From positions 81,773 to 145,772 of the forward strand of contig JAUYTU010000020.1 in assembly GCA_030694975.1 (NCBI GenBank): DNA of 64,000 nucleotides. The letters are read 5' to 3'. The translations under genes and the position numbers were made by a program. Numbering within the stretch: the stretch's first letter is position 1; each line of letters opens with the position of its first letter. The notes beneath the pieces were generated by a model. The model searched no databases. It saw only the letters and a program-made list of their open reading frames with translations, and was not told the DNA's origin. Positions 31,193-40,091 of the stretch are shown piece by piece. This DNA comes from Erysipelotrichaceae bacterium (GTDB taxonomy: Bacteria; Bacillota_I; Bacilli_A; Erysipelotrichales; Erysipelotrichaceae).

Positions 31193-32931
31193 TGGGTATC
31201 ATATTAAAACTGGATGATCATCTTACCAATATGATTGCGGCGGGTGAAGTTGTTGAGCGTCCAATGGGTGTAGTGAAAGAATTGGTTGAAAATGCCATTG
31301 ATGCTAAGGCCACACGAATTGAAATTTCTGTAACTGAAGGTGGATTACAATCAATTGTGGTCAGTGATAACGGTTTGGGGATGGATCCGCAAGATGCCAG
31401 CCGTGCATTTGAACGTCATTCAACCAGTAAAATCAAGCAATCGCAAGACTTGTGGACGATTTCAACATTGGGTTTCCGCGGGGAAGCATTACCATCGATT
31501 GCTTCGGTTTCTCGTGTCGTATGTATGACGAATAATGGTGAAGCCGCAACGCGGGTCGAGATTCATTTTGGCAAGTTGGTCAGTGTAACGCCGTATGCAT
31601 GTGCTTCAGGCACACATATTTCGGTTGAGGGTTTATTTTTAAAAACGCCGGCACGATTGAAACATATGAAAAGTGTTCAGTATGAAACTGCGATGATTGT
31701 TGATGTTGTGGAGAAGTTCACGTTATGTTATCCGGATATTGCGTTTGTTCTGACGTGCGATCAAAAATCGGTCGTTATGACCAATGGCAGTGGCTCGCTG
31801 AAAGAAGTTATATATCGTAAGTATGGCAGTGAAATCGCCAGAAATGTAGTCGAATTTTCAAAGACAAGTTACGACTTCTCTTTGTCGGGAGCCATTGTTT
31901 TACCTCACGTTTCACGTTCGTCCCGAAATGACATGATTTTGTTTGCTAATCGGCGTCTGATTCGTTCCATTCGACTTCAACGTGCGATTATGCAGGCTTT
32001 TAAATATTATTTGCCAGATGATCGTTATCCCATCGTCATATTGAATGTAAATATGGATCATCAACTGGTTGATGTGAATGTTCATCCGTCAAAATGGGAA
32101 ATTCGTCTATCAAAAGAACAGCAGGCTGAATTGTTCATTACGGAAACGATTGAGGAATTATTGAAAGTACATATGAATGTGGCGTTGGCACGTGAGCAAG
32201 TTTTCCGCCCGACGGTAACGGAGATCATTTCATTATTTCCGACTGTGAACGAAACGCCGGTGGTAATGATTAAGGAAGATGAAAATCACTATGATTCTGA
32301 TTCGTTGGATGAGGAAAAGAGTTCGAATGTACAGAACTCAAATCCAACGTTCAATGTATTTTCTGAAATGATCGCACTGGCGCAACTCCACCAAAAGTAT
32401 ATTTTAGCTCAAGGGGAGGCAGGACTCTATATATTGGATCAGCACGCTGCGATGGAACGAATTCGTTATGAACATTTTCAAAAACAGTTGTTGCATGGTG
32501 ATCAAAGCATGCAACCGCTACTTCTGCCAGTGATTATTGAGGGTAGAAAAAAGTCGCAAATGCGTTTTGACGAGCTGGTCAGGATGTTATCGACTGTTAA
32601 AATTGAGGTGGAATTATTTTCTGACTCACAGTTTATCATCCGTCAGCTCCCGGTTTGGATGAGTGAAATTGATGCACAAGCAGCCATCGAGGATCTGTTC
32701 GAGTCATTTGAAAATGATGTTTGGCAAGATGAAGAGTCTTTACGTAAGGCTGCAATTGCCTCGTTGGCTTGTCATAGTTCTGTTCGGTTCAATCAAAACT
32801 TAAGTGTCGAGCAGATGCAAACGATTATTGACGGATTAGGTCACTGTCAACAGCCGTATCATTGTCCCCATGGTCGTCCGACCTTTGTTTTAATTGATGC
32901 GAACCGACTTTTGAAGGAGTTTAATCGATGA
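31192..32931 (+). CDS. mutL: DNA mismatch repair protein MutL (endonuclease type)
   Basis: MutL is the GHKL ATPase and, outside the MutH-containing group, the nicking endonuclease of mismatch repair. The 579-residue protein carries AAGEVVERPMGVVKELVENAIDA, GFRGEALPSI and the N-terminal domain end NVHPSKWEIR. The C-terminal domain has the complete metal-binding motif DQHAAMERIRYE and CPHGRPT, so it should be an active endonuclease. The linker (about 340-390) is acidic and short. It overlaps miaA by ATGA. Confidence 0.96.
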   Translation: MGIILKLDDHLTNMIAAGEVVERPMGVVKELVENAIDAKATRIEISVTEGGLQSIVVSDNGLGMDPQDASRAFERHSTSKIKQSQDLWTISTLGFRGEALPSIASVSRVVCMTNNGEAATRVEIHFGKLVSVTPYACASGTHISVEGLFLKTPARLKHMKSVQYETAMIVDVVEKFTLCYPDIAFVLTCDQKSVVMTNGSGSLKEVIYRKYGSEIARNVVEFSKTSYDFSLSGAIVLPHVSRSSRNDMILFANRRLIRSIRLQRAIMQAFKYYLPDDRYPIVILNVNMDHQLVDVNVHPSKWEIRLSKEQQAELFITETIEELLKVHMNVALAREQVFRPTVTEIISLFPTVNETPVVMIKEDENHYDSDSLDEEKSSNVQNSNPTFNVFSEMIALAQLHQKYILAQGEAGLYILDQHAAMERIRYEHFQKQLLHGDQSMQPLLLPVIIEGRKKSQMRFDELVRMLSTVKIEVELFSDSQFIIRQLPVWMSEIDAQAAIEDLFESFENDVWQDEESLRKAAIASLACHSSVRFNQNLSVEQMQTIIDGLGHCQQPYHCPHGRPTFVLIDANRLLKEFNR

Positions 32932-33830
32932 AGAAGGTGTTGGTCGTTGCCGGGGTAACCGGCGTCGGTAAAAGTGCTTTCGGAGTTGAATTGGCGAAAC
33001 TTTTCAATGGGGAGATTATTAGCGGTGACTCTGTTGCTTTATATAAAGAGTTGACAATTGGCAGCGCAAAAATCCATTCAGATGAGATGGATAATATTAA
33101 TCATCACGGAATCAATCTTCTGACGTTAAAGGATACGTTTAATGTGCGTGATTTTCAGAAATATGGCCGAGAGAAAATTGATGAAATCATTGAACGTGGT
33201 AAACTTCCGATTATTGTGGGCGGTACCGGGCTGTATATCCGAGCGCTACTGTATGATTATGAATTTCAAGATGAGCAGGAAGTTGATCTTGATTGGATGG
33301 AAACATTGTCAAACGATGAATTACATCAAGAGTTAAGCATCGTTGATCCCCAACAAGCGGCCTTGATTCACAAAAATAACCGAAAACGTGTAATTCGGGC
33401 ACTCTCGATTACCAAATCCAGTCAAAAGAGTAAGACTGAACTTATTTCAGAACAGTCACATTCGTTGGTTTACGATGCATTCATACTGTCTTGCATGATG
33501 CCAAGAGAACATTTATATGAGCGACTAAATCTTCGGGTTGAGAAAATGATGGAAGCGGGGTTGCTTGAAGAGGTCAGACAGGCAATAACTATTGCCGGAT
33601 GGGATCATCCTGCGATGGCTGCGATTGGATATAAAGAGTTTAAGTCCTTTTTTGAGGGTGATAGTGATTTAGGAACTGCCGTTGGCTTGGTCAAACGCAA
33701 TACACGCAGATTTGCGAAGCGCCAGATCACGTGGTTTAAACACCAAATGTCTTGTCGTTGGGTGGATATGAGTAATGAAAATGATGTGAGTCAAACAATA
33801 GAAGAGGTAGATGTATGGATGAGTCGTTAG
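32928..33830 (+). CDS. miaA: tRNA dimethylallyltransferase MiaA
   Basis: MiaA adds the isopentenyl group to A37 of tRNAs reading UNN codons. The 300-residue protein has the P-loop GVTGVGKSAFGVELA (about 9-23), the SGDSVALYKELTIGSAK motif, GGTGLYIRALLYD and the C-terminal NTRRFAKRQITWFK. The order mutS-mutL-miaA is widespread in bacteria. It overlaps mutL (ATGA) and the next gene (16 nt), showing tight coupling. Confidence 0.96.
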   Translation: MKKVLVVAGVTGVGKSAFGVELAKLFNGEIISGDSVALYKELTIGSAKIHSDEMDNINHHGINLLTLKDTFNVRDFQKYGREKIDEIIERGKLPIIVGGTGLYIRALLYDYEFQDEQEVDLDWMETLSNDELHQELSIVDPQQAALIHKNNRKRVIRALSITKSSQKSKTELISEQSHSLVYDAFILSCMMPREHLYERLNLRVEKMMEAGLLEEVRQAITIAGWDHPAMAAIGYKEFKSFFEGDSDLGTAVGLVKRNTRRFAKRQITWFKHQMSCRWVDMSNENDVSQTIEEVDVWMSR

Positions 33831-34540
33831 CAAGGATTCGTTTGTTAATTGGAGATGAAAACACAAAGTTCATATCTGAAAAATGTGTGATGGTCGTTGG
33901 TTTGGGCGGTGTAGGTGCTATTGCCGCAGAATCTTTGGCTCGTTTTGGCATCGGAAAGTTGATTCTGATCGATCATGATGTTGTGGTCAATAGTAATCTG
34001 AATCGTCAGATGCATGCCACATTGGAAACAGTTGGAATGAAAAAAGTGGATGCAATGATTAATAGGATTCATTCAATCAAGTCGGACTGTAAATTGGTTG
34101 GGTTGGATTTGTTTGTATCCAAGGAATCACTGGATTTAATGTTTGAACATAACGTAGATTATGTCATCGATGCGATTGATACCGTTGGGAGTAAATGTGA
34201 TCTGATTGAACATTGTCAAAAGAATGAAATCAAAATAATCAGTAGTTTGGGAATGAGCAATCAGATGGATCCTACTCAGGTAAAAATCGTGCGATTAAAG
34301 GATACCTTTGAAGATCCGCTTGCGAAAGTAGTGCGTTATCAGATACGTAAGCGAGGTCTTAGTGATAAAATAGATGTAGCTTTCTCAGAGGAGAAACCCA
34401 TCAGACAAACGGTAGAACTTAATGACAGTGAAGTCCGTAAGGTACGGATGCCACCGGCCAGTTCGCCTTTTGTACCCAATGCGGCAGGGTTAGCTTGTGC
34501 GTCCTTTGTAATCAGAAAGCTATTGGAGGAAACAATATGA
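33815..34540 (+). CDS. tcdA: tRNA threonylcarbamoyladenosine dehydratase (TcdA/ThiF family)
   Basis: TcdA uses ATP to cyclise the t6A37 modification into ct6A. The 241-residue protein is an E1-like ThiF fold with the nucleotide loop VVGLGGVGAIAAESLARFGIG (about 24-44) and the adenylating RQMHAT (Arg), and DVVVNSNLNRQ. YVIDAIDTVGSK holds the catalytic Asp region. TcdA is chosen over MoeB/ThiF because of length, the PPASSPFVPNAAGL ending and the tRNA-modification neighbour miaA. YwlC, needed for the t6A precursor, is encoded at 58519. Confidence 0.9.
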   Translation: MDESLARIRLLIGDENTKFISEKCVMVVGLGGVGAIAAESLARFGIGKLILIDHDVVVNSNLNRQMHATLETVGMKKVDAMINRIHSIKSDCKLVGLDLFVSKESLDLMFEHNVDYVIDAIDTVGSKCDLIEHCQKNEIKIISSLGMSNQMDPTQVKIVRLKDTFEDPLAKVVRYQIRKRGLSDKIDVAFSEEKPIRQTVELNDSEVRKVRMPPASSPFVPNAAGLACASFVIRKLLEETI

Positions 34541-35043
34541 AAGAAATCGTGTTAGGTGGCGGATGTTTCTGGGGAGTCCAGGAGTATTACCGTCGTACCA
34601 AAGGAATCTTAGAAAGTAAAGTCGGTTATGCACAAGGGTCCAAAGATAACCCAAGTTATCAGGAAGTGTGCACAGGAATGACGCATCACGCTGAAGTTGT
34701 TTATTTACAATACGATGAAACCGTCATCGAATTGCCAAAAATACTTGAACATCTGTTTCGGATGATTGATCCGACTTCATTGAATAAGCAAGGTGGGGAT
34801 ATTGGAACTCAATATCGTACCGGTGTGTATTTTGTGGATGATGCGGATGAGGTAGTGGTTCGTGATTATTTGGCTGAGCAACAACCGAAGTATAAAAAGC
34901 CAATCGTTGTGGAAGTATCCAAATTGATGAAGTTTTACAATGCAGAGGATTATCATCAGCTGTATCTGGTTAAAAATCCGACCGGTTACTGCCATATTAA
35001 TATGGGATTATTGAAACCAGAAGAGCGAAAAGATGTATTCTAG
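34537..35043 (+). CDS. msrA: Peptide methionine-(S)-sulfoxide reductase
   Basis: MsrA repairs oxidised methionine. The 168-residue protein has the catalytic Cys in GGGCFWGVQEYY (about residue 10) and typical GDIGTQYRTGVYF and YHQLYLVKNPTGYCH. The start at 34537 overlaps the tcdA stop (ATGA) and has TTGGAGG upstream; the open frame extends 14 codons further into tcdA. The second Cys near the C-terminus (TGYCHIN) can be the resolving Cys. It ends the mutS-mutL-miaA-tcdA-msrA transcript at a terminator. Confidence 0.95.
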   Translation: MKEIVLGGGCFWGVQEYYRRTKGILESKVGYAQGSKDNPSYQEVCTGMTHHAEVVYLQYDETVIELPKILEHLFRMIDPTSLNKQGGDIGTQYRTGVYFVDDADEVVVRDYLAEQQPKYKKPIVVEVSKLMKFYNAEDYHQLYLVKNPTGYCHINMGLLKPEERKDVF

Positions 35044-35063
35044 CAGCGAAAGCTGCTTTTTTG
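35042..35063 (+). terminator. Terminator after msrA
   Basis: A 6-bp stem AGCAGC/GCTGCT with a GAAA tetraloop is followed by a T-run, starting at the msrA stop codon. Confidence 0.85.
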
Positions 35064-35107
35064 TTGGAGAAAAGCAAATCACATCGTATAAGTTAAGGGG
35101 TGATTGA

Positions 35108-35977
35108 ATGCTAGAAATAGAAAGACTGACAAAACTGTTTTCGTTGAATAGTGGTTGTGATAACGTTTCGCTAATGTGCAGAAAAGGCGAGATTCATGGT
35201 GTATTGGGTAGAAACGGCAGTGGTAAAACGACGTTATTTCGTTGTTTACTCAAATTAATACCTTGTGACGATGGTGAGGTGAGGCTTGATAGTTCAATGC
35301 CTGCGATTCGTCAATATGGATATCTTCCGGAAGAGAGAAGTGTAATTTCTGATTTGCGCGTTACTGAGATGATTGACTTTTTTGCTTCATTGAAACAGAT
35401 GAGTAAAAATGAGAAAAAAGATGAAAAAGCGGTGTGGCTACGGAAATTGGAATGTGAACATTTGGAGTTTAAGAGATTACGAGAATGTTCAAAGGGAAAT
35501 CAACAGAAGGTACAATTGATTTGTTCGCTCATTCATCGTCCGGATGTTTTGATTCTGGATGAACCGCTGACTGGATTGGATGTTTCAAATGTCCGATTGT
35601 TTAAGCAGGTGATTGCTGATTATGCTCATCGTGATAAAATCGTTTTGTTGTCCAGTCATCAGTACGAAGAAATCGAACCTCTTTGCGATTATCTGACAGT
35701 ACTAGATAAGTCCAAAGTAATCCTTCAAGGGAAACTGCGAGATATAAAAAGGAATCATCCGACCAAGACGGTGTCAGTAAGTGAAGATGCTCATATGATT
35801 TATGCATTGCAAAAGGGGGTCGTCGATGTTCGTCAAGAAGGGAATACGACGAAGTATATATGCAAAAATGAGTCCGATGCGCTTAACATTGCGACTTTAG
35901 CCCTGAAGAATCGAGATGGCAGGACAATTAAGGTGGAGTCACTGACTCTTAAAGAATTGGTAGGTGATCAACATTGA
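35108..35977 (+). CDS. ABC transporter ATP-binding protein (NatA-like)
   Basis: This 289-residue nucleotide-binding subunit has Walker A GRNGSGKTTLF (about 37), a signature loop CSKGNQQKVQLI in place of LSGGQ, Walker B LILDEPLTGLD and the H-loop SSHQYEE. The C-terminal extension of about 80 residues is usual in exporters of the DrrA/NatA class. It overlaps the permease gene by ATGA-type coupling (35974-35977). The substrate is unknown; antibiotic, lipid or Na+ export are all possible. Confidence 0.92.
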   Translation: MLEIERLTKLFSLNSGCDNVSLMCRKGEIHGVLGRNGSGKTTLFRCLLKLIPCDDGEVRLDSSMPAIRQYGYLPEERSVISDLRVTEMIDFFASLKQMSKNEKKDEKAVWLRKLECEHLEFKRLRECSKGNQQKVQLICSLIHRPDVLILDEPLTGLDVSNVRLFKQVIADYAHRDKIVLLSSHQYEEIEPLCDYLTVLDKSKVILQGKLRDIKRNHPTKTVSVSEDAHMIYALQKGVVDVRQEGNTTKYICKNESDALNIATLALKNRDGRTIKVESLTLKELVGDQH

Positions 35978-37167
35978 AAGCATTGATAGCTTTTTCGTTG
36001 AATCGGCGCTTGAATAATCCGGTGTCATGGATGTTATTTGCCTTTAGTTTCATCCTGTTCGGAGTGGTCTTGTTCGCTGACATTTTACTCGTTTCATTGG
36101 CTCCTGCACTCGTAGTGCCACGTTCAATTCACATGAATTGGCAGATGCTCGAGGTAGTAGGTGAATACTTACCTGCTAACTTCATATATCAGTCAGATCT
36201 GATGAAGGCAGATATTCAGATTCAATTAAAGGATGATGGATATTTAGTTGTTGGACATATTAGTGTTGAGGATAAGCAATTTATTGATCACTTAATTCAT
36301 GGCTATCACAGAATTTCGATGGTAGAGAAAATGCCCGATCATTTGGTTTCTTTGCTTGATCAAGTGATGATTGCAAATATTGAGTGGGAGAATATCGTTG
36401 AAGAGCCACGTAATCATTTAGGGTTTATGGTTATTACATCGATTTACTTCATGTTGTTGAGTTTTTCGACGGCGGTTGCCAATGAAGTTGTTAATGAGAA
36501 AACTTCAAATGTCATTGAGGTCATTCTTACTTCAGTAAGCCATAAAGAGCATTATTACAGTAAGCTTTTGATTGGTTGGTTCACGATGTTATCTCAGTTG
36601 GTGATTCATGGTTTTGGTCTGATCTTTTGGTTGATGGTTCGCGTTGCGTTTGATAGTGGAGGGGGTTTGCTAGAGCTGCTTTACCGATGGCAATGGATAT
36701 TGGTTCAATATCAATCCATCGAAGAATGGTTACATTCGTACAATATTGGAATAACGGAAATAAGCACGGTTATTCTGTGTGCGATCTTTTTGATGCTGGG
36801 GATATTGCTTGTTCAGTTGTTAATGGTTCTGGTTTCGGTTCATATAAACAGCATTGAAGAAGCTGCAGCAATTCAAGGTCCGTTCTATTTGGGGATGCTT
36901 ATCGTATATTACATGGCTATTTTTATAAACTCATCTGAACAACTAAATCAAGGATGGGGTTACCTATTTTCATATACACCAATCCTATCGATGTTGTTTA
37001 TGCCATCGAGATTACTAAGCACAAATGTCACGATTTCCGAGTTAGTTTTATCATTAGGGATAGCCCTTTTAACACTTATAATATTCTTAATTCTAGGGGA
37101 AGATTACTATCGTAAGAACTTACTTAAAGGCAGTACGAAGAGCACATTTGTGAAAAATGAAGTATAA
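35974..37167 (+). CDS. ABC-2 type transporter permease (NatB-like)
   Basis: This 397-residue membrane protein has one N-terminal membrane helix (about 20-43), an extracytoplasmic domain of about 120 residues, then a block of about five helices from residue 148. The motif ANEVVNEKTSNVIEVILTSVSHKEHYYSKLLIG is typical of ABC-2 permeases of the NatB/YhaP type. With the preceding ATPase it forms a half-size exporter pair. The coding start is 4 nt inside the ATPase gene. Palindromic elements and a strong promoter for the next gene follow. Confidence 0.9.
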   Translation: MKALIAFSLNRRLNNPVSWMLFAFSFILFGVVLFADILLVSLAPALVVPRSIHMNWQMLEVVGEYLPANFIYQSDLMKADIQIQLKDDGYLVVGHISVEDKQFIDHLIHGYHRISMVEKMPDHLVSLLDQVMIANIEWENIVEEPRNHLGFMVITSIYFMLLSFSTAVANEVVNEKTSNVIEVILTSVSHKEHYYSKLLIGWFTMLSQLVIHGFGLIFWLMVRVAFDSGGGLLELLYRWQWILVQYQSIEEWLHSYNIGITEISTVILCAIFLMLGILLVQLLMVLVSVHINSIEEAAAIQGPFYLGMLIVYYMAIFINSSEQLNQGWGYLFSYTPILSMLFMPSRLLSTNVTISELVLSLGIALLTLIIFLILGEDYYRKNLLKGSTKSTFVKNEV

Positions 37168-37190
37168 TGTTCACAATATAATATAATAAT

Positions 37191-37213
37191 CACAAGTTAT
37201 TAAATAATTTGTG
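37191..37213. promoter_or_regulatory. Imperfect 23-bp palindrome upstream of lipoprotein promoter (candidate operator)
   Basis: CACAAGTTATT and AATAATTTGTG flank a central A with 10 of 11 pairs matching. It lies 30 bp upstream of the -35 box of the lipoprotein gene. Further TTTGTGAAA and CACAA half-sites lie around it. Assignment as an operator is inference. Confidence 0.5.
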
Positions 37214-37242
37214 AAATGTAGGACAATTGTCTTACGAACTCA

Positions 37243-37271
37243 TTGACACTTGTTTCATTTGTGTATATAAT
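37243..37271 (+). promoter_or_regulatory. Consensus promoter of the repeat lipoprotein gene
   Basis: A perfect TTGACA (37243-37248) and a perfect TATAAT (37266-37271) are separated by 17 bp, the ideal sigma-A promoter. The -10 box is embedded in a TGTG...CACA dyad (37261-37276), so a repressor may act there. Confidence 0.92.
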
Positions 37272-37295
37272 TCACATTGCAAGGAGGAAATTTAG

Positions 37296-38279
37296 ATGAA
37301 GAAATTATTATTATTAGCTATTGTTGCAATAACCGTTTTGGCTGGATGCACCAAGGCACCTGTTTACAAAGTCGGTGTAGGAAGCGTTACTACCGTACAA
37401 CCGCGCGCTGCAGTTGTTGAAACTGCTGGTCGCATTCGTGTTAACACAACCATTGCTACCGTTGTCTTAGACAAAGATGGCAAATTCGTATCCGTAGAAA
37501 TCGATGTTGCTCAACAAGATGGCACATTCGATGTAGTTGGTGCTATTGTTAAAGCTGAGGCTGCTCCTACCAAAAAGGAAAAAGGCGCTGCTTATGACAT
37601 GAAAAAGGCTTCGGCTATCGGTAAAGAATGGGACGAACAAGTCAAGGCATTGGAAGCTTGGATGATCGGTAAAACGTTGGCAGAAGTCAAAGCATTACCA
37701 TTAACCGAGGGTAAGGTCAAAGACGGCGAAGATTTGAAGTCTTCCGTAACTATCACTGTTACTGATTACTTGGCTGCAGTTGAAAAAGCTGTTGCTAATG
37801 CTGTTGAATTAGAAAATGTTGCTAAAGTTGGTGGTGCTTCCGTATCTTCCATTCAACCGCGTGCTGCTGTTGCTGAAACTGCTGGTCGTATCCGCGTTAA
37901 CGTAACTTTTGCAGCTGTTGCTTTGGATAAAGACGGTAAAGTCATTGCTGCTGTGGTTGACACTGCTCAAAACGATGGTACTTTCGATATTCTTGGCGTA
38001 ATCGTCAAAGCTGAAGCTGCTGGCACCAAAAAAGAAAAAGGCGCAGCTTATAACTTGAAAAGTGTGTCGGCTATTGGCAAAGAAGCGAACGAACAAATTG
38101 CTGCTCTTGAAGCTTGGATGGCTGGCAAAACATTGACAGAAGTCAAAGCGTTGCCGTTAACCGAAGGCAAAATTAAAGACGGCGAAGATTTGAAATCTTC
38201 CGTATCTGTAAATGTTACTGACTACTTGGCTGCTTTCGAAAAAGCGGTCGGCGTTGCTAAAGATTTAGCTGCTAAATAG
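37296..38279 (+). CDS. Lipoprotein with two tandem ~150-residue repeats (FMN-binding-protein-like)
   Basis: A lipoprotein signal peptide with lipobox VLAGC (Cys about 19) is followed by two copies of one domain (about 28-170 and 178-324). Shared landmarks in both copies are QPRAAV.ETAGRIRVN, DGTFD, IVKAEAA.TKKEKGAAY, SAIGKE, ALEAWM.GKTL.EVKALPLTEGK and DGEDLKSSV. The pattern resembles repeat lipoproteins related to FMN-binding domains in Erysipelotrichia and relatives, but the flavinylation motif (D/S-GA-S/T) is not visible, so cofactor binding is unproven. Codons are GC-richer than in the neighbours and the promoter is perfect, suggesting high expression at the cell surface. Confidence 0.82.
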   Translation: MKKLLLLAIVAITVLAGCTKAPVYKVGVGSVTTVQPRAAVVETAGRIRVNTTIATVVLDKDGKFVSVEIDVAQQDGTFDVVGAIVKAEAAPTKKEKGAAYDMKKASAIGKEWDEQVKALEAWMIGKTLAEVKALPLTEGKVKDGEDLKSSVTITVTDYLAAVEKAVANAVELENVAKVGGASVSSIQPRAAVAETAGRIRVNVTFAAVALDKDGKVIAAVVDTAQNDGTFDILGVIVKAEAAGTKKEKGAAYNLKSVSAIGKEANEQIAALEAWMAGKTLTEVKALPLTEGKIKDGEDLKSSVSVNVTDYLAAFEKAVGVAKDLAAK

Positions 38280-38286
38280 TTTACTC

Positions 38287-38314
38287 AAAAGGAGAGAATC
38301 ATCTCTCCTTTTTT
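38287..38314. terminator. Terminator after lipoprotein gene (shared with rarA)
   Basis: An 11-bp stem AAAAGGAGAGA/TCTCTCCTTTT with loop ATCA, plus further T. The rarA stop lies in its loop; the A-rich left arm provides T residues on the minus strand. Confidence 0.87.
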
Positions 38315-39561
38315 AATGCTCTGATTTGATAACTACGTTTTCTCTTTCTTAGTTCATCAAGATTTTTTGTTAACATAATTTCATATTGACTGGAGGATTC
38401 GGGTTGAAAAAAGCGGACATCTTGGATCTTTTCCGGTAAGTATGCCAGTTTAGGCCAAACATCCGGACGATCATAAGGATACTTGTCTTCTTCTTTTAAA
38501 TCAAGGGGAGTCAATCGAAGATACTTTGGAATCTGATGGTTTTCTTTTTCAATCAAACGTAGGGCGGCATCAATTGCGTTGATGCCGCTTTTTGATTTTG
38601 GCGACAGACACAAATCAATTACCGCAACACTTAGCGGAATCCTTGCCTCAGGAAAACCGACTCGACGGGCCGTATCACAGGCGGTGATCGTTCGTGCCAC
38701 AATCGCAGGGTTAGCCAATCCGACATCTTCATAGGCGGTTACCAACAGTCTGCGTTCAATAGAGTCGATATCGTTGGCTTGAATGAGTCTTGCCAAATAA
38801 TACATAGCCCCTTCAACATCACTGCCACGAATGGATTTCTGAAAGCCGGAGAGCAAGTCGTAGTATCCATCGCCTTCATCCTCGCTGGCACTGGATACAA
38901 TTCGTACATACTGCAAGACAATTGGTAAGGTTATCTTACAATCAACAGCCGCAGTTGCTGCTATCTCTAAAACATTGAGTGCGTAACGAATATCTCCATT
39001 GCAAGCCCTGACGATGGCATCGGCAGCATCTTCATCAAGGGTGTATTCATTGTTCAATCCTTCAGGGTGAGTTAACGCACGGGTAAGAGCATCTTTACAT
39101 TGAGATTCAGTCAGCGGATAGAATTCAAAAATGTGACAGCGAGAACGAATGGCGGCGTTAATCGCAAAATAAGGATTAGCAGTGGTGGCACCAATTAATG
39201 TAATCGTTCCATCTTCAATATGAGGTAACAGATGATCCTGCTTATCACGGTTAAGACGATGGACTTCATCCATTATGACAACAAGTCCATCGGTCATCTT
39301 GGCCTCCGCAAATATCTGGTCCAACTCTTTTTTATTGCCTGTTACCGCATTGAACATGCGATACGGCCGCTTGAGCTGTTTTGCCATAGCGATAGCAACG
39401 GTTGTTTTGCCTGTACCTGGAGGACCAAAGAAGATCATTGAAAACAATTGGGATGAAATCATGCAACGGCGAAGAACGCCATCACCTTGAACCAAGTGGT
39501 CTTGTCCGATGATTTCATCGATATGATTCGGTCGAATTCGATAGGCTAAGGGTTGTTTCAT
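38299..39561 (-). CDS. rarA: Replication-associated recombination protein RarA (MgsA)
   Basis: RarA is an AAA+ ATPase related to clamp loaders and acts at stalled forks. The 420-residue protein has Walker A FFGPPGTGKTTVAIAMA (about 42-58), Walker B VIMDEVHRLN and sensor I IGATTANPYFAI. The C-terminal tetramerisation domain contains ARLIQANDIDSIERRLL and ASEDVG-like AYEDVGLANP. The ATG at 39559-39561 has AGGAGTGATTTTT upstream; a GTG three codons earlier is too close to that site. It is transcribed against the leading strand, divergent from dtd. Confidence 0.95.
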   Translation of the reverse strand: MKQPLAYRIRPNHIDEIIGQDHLVQGDGVLRRCMISSQLFSMIFFGPPGTGKTTVAIAMAKQLKRPYRMFNAVTGNKKELDQIFAEAKMTDGLVVIMDEVHRLNRDKQDHLLPHIEDGTITLIGATTANPYFAINAAIRSRCHIFEFYPLTESQCKDALTRALTHPEGLNNEYTLDEDAADAIVRACNGDIRYALNVLEIAATAAVDCKITLPIVLQYVRIVSSASEDEGDGYYDLLSGFQKSIRGSDVEGAMYYLARLIQANDIDSIERRLLVTAYEDVGLANPAIVARTITACDTARRVGFPEARIPLSVAVIDLCLSPKSKSGINAIDAALRLIEKENHQIPKYLRLTPLDLKEEDKYPYDRPDVWPKLAYLPEKIQDVRFFQPESSSQYEIMLTKNLDELRKRKRSYQIRALKKER

Positions 39562-39638
39562 AAAAATCACTCCTATAAGTATTTTAACAGAAGCGAAAAG
39601 ATAGTAAAATGAAGATACGGAAATTAACGAGGTATATC

Positions 39639-40079
39639 ATGCAGATCGTATTACAACGAGTCAAAGGTGCTAGTGTTTGTGTCAATAAACAGATTGTTGG
39701 TTCGATTGACGCCGGTTTTTTACTTTTGGTCGGAATCGAAAATACGGATACTGCGCAAATCATTGAGAAAAATGCGCGAAAGATAGCGAATTTTCGGGTA
39801 TTTGAAGATGAACAAGGTAAAATGAATTTAAGTATATTGCAATCAGGCGGGGCGATACTGAGTGTTTCACAGTTTACCTTATGTGCAAACATGGATAAAG
39901 GCAACCGTCCGGGTTTTGATCAAGCAGCCCTTCCCGAAGCGGCTATACCGTTATTTGATTTATTTAATGAGCACTTAAAATCATTTGGAATTAAGGTTGA
40001 AACCGGTACATTCGGTGCACATATGGAAGTTACGCTGGTCAATGACGGACCCGTAACTTTCATCATCAATCATAAATAG
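39639..40079 (+). CDS. dtd: D-aminoacyl-tRNA deacylase
   Basis: Dtd hydrolyses D-aminoacyl-tRNAs and glycyl-tRNA-Ala, keeping D-amino acids out of proteins. The 146-residue protein carries the active-site motifs SQFTLCANMDKGNRPGF (about 77-93) and the Gly-Pro motif NDGPVTF near the C-terminus. The ATG at 39639 with ACGAGGTATATC upstream is preferred over an in-frame start 10 codons earlier. It is 12 bp ahead of folD, probably one transcript. Confidence 0.94.
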   Translation: MQIVLQRVKGASVCVNKQIVGSIDAGFLLLVGIENTDTAQIIEKNARKIANFRVFEDEQGKMNLSILQSGGAILSVSQFTLCANMDKGNRPGFDQAALPEAAIPLFDLFNEHLKSFGIKVETGTFGAHMEVTLVNDGPVTFIINHK

Positions 40080-40091
40080 GAGGAAACAGAC

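Noticed and set aside
37296..38279. Phase-variable repeat in the lipoprotein gene
   Set aside because: The repeats are long protein domains with many silent differences, not short identical units prone to slippage.
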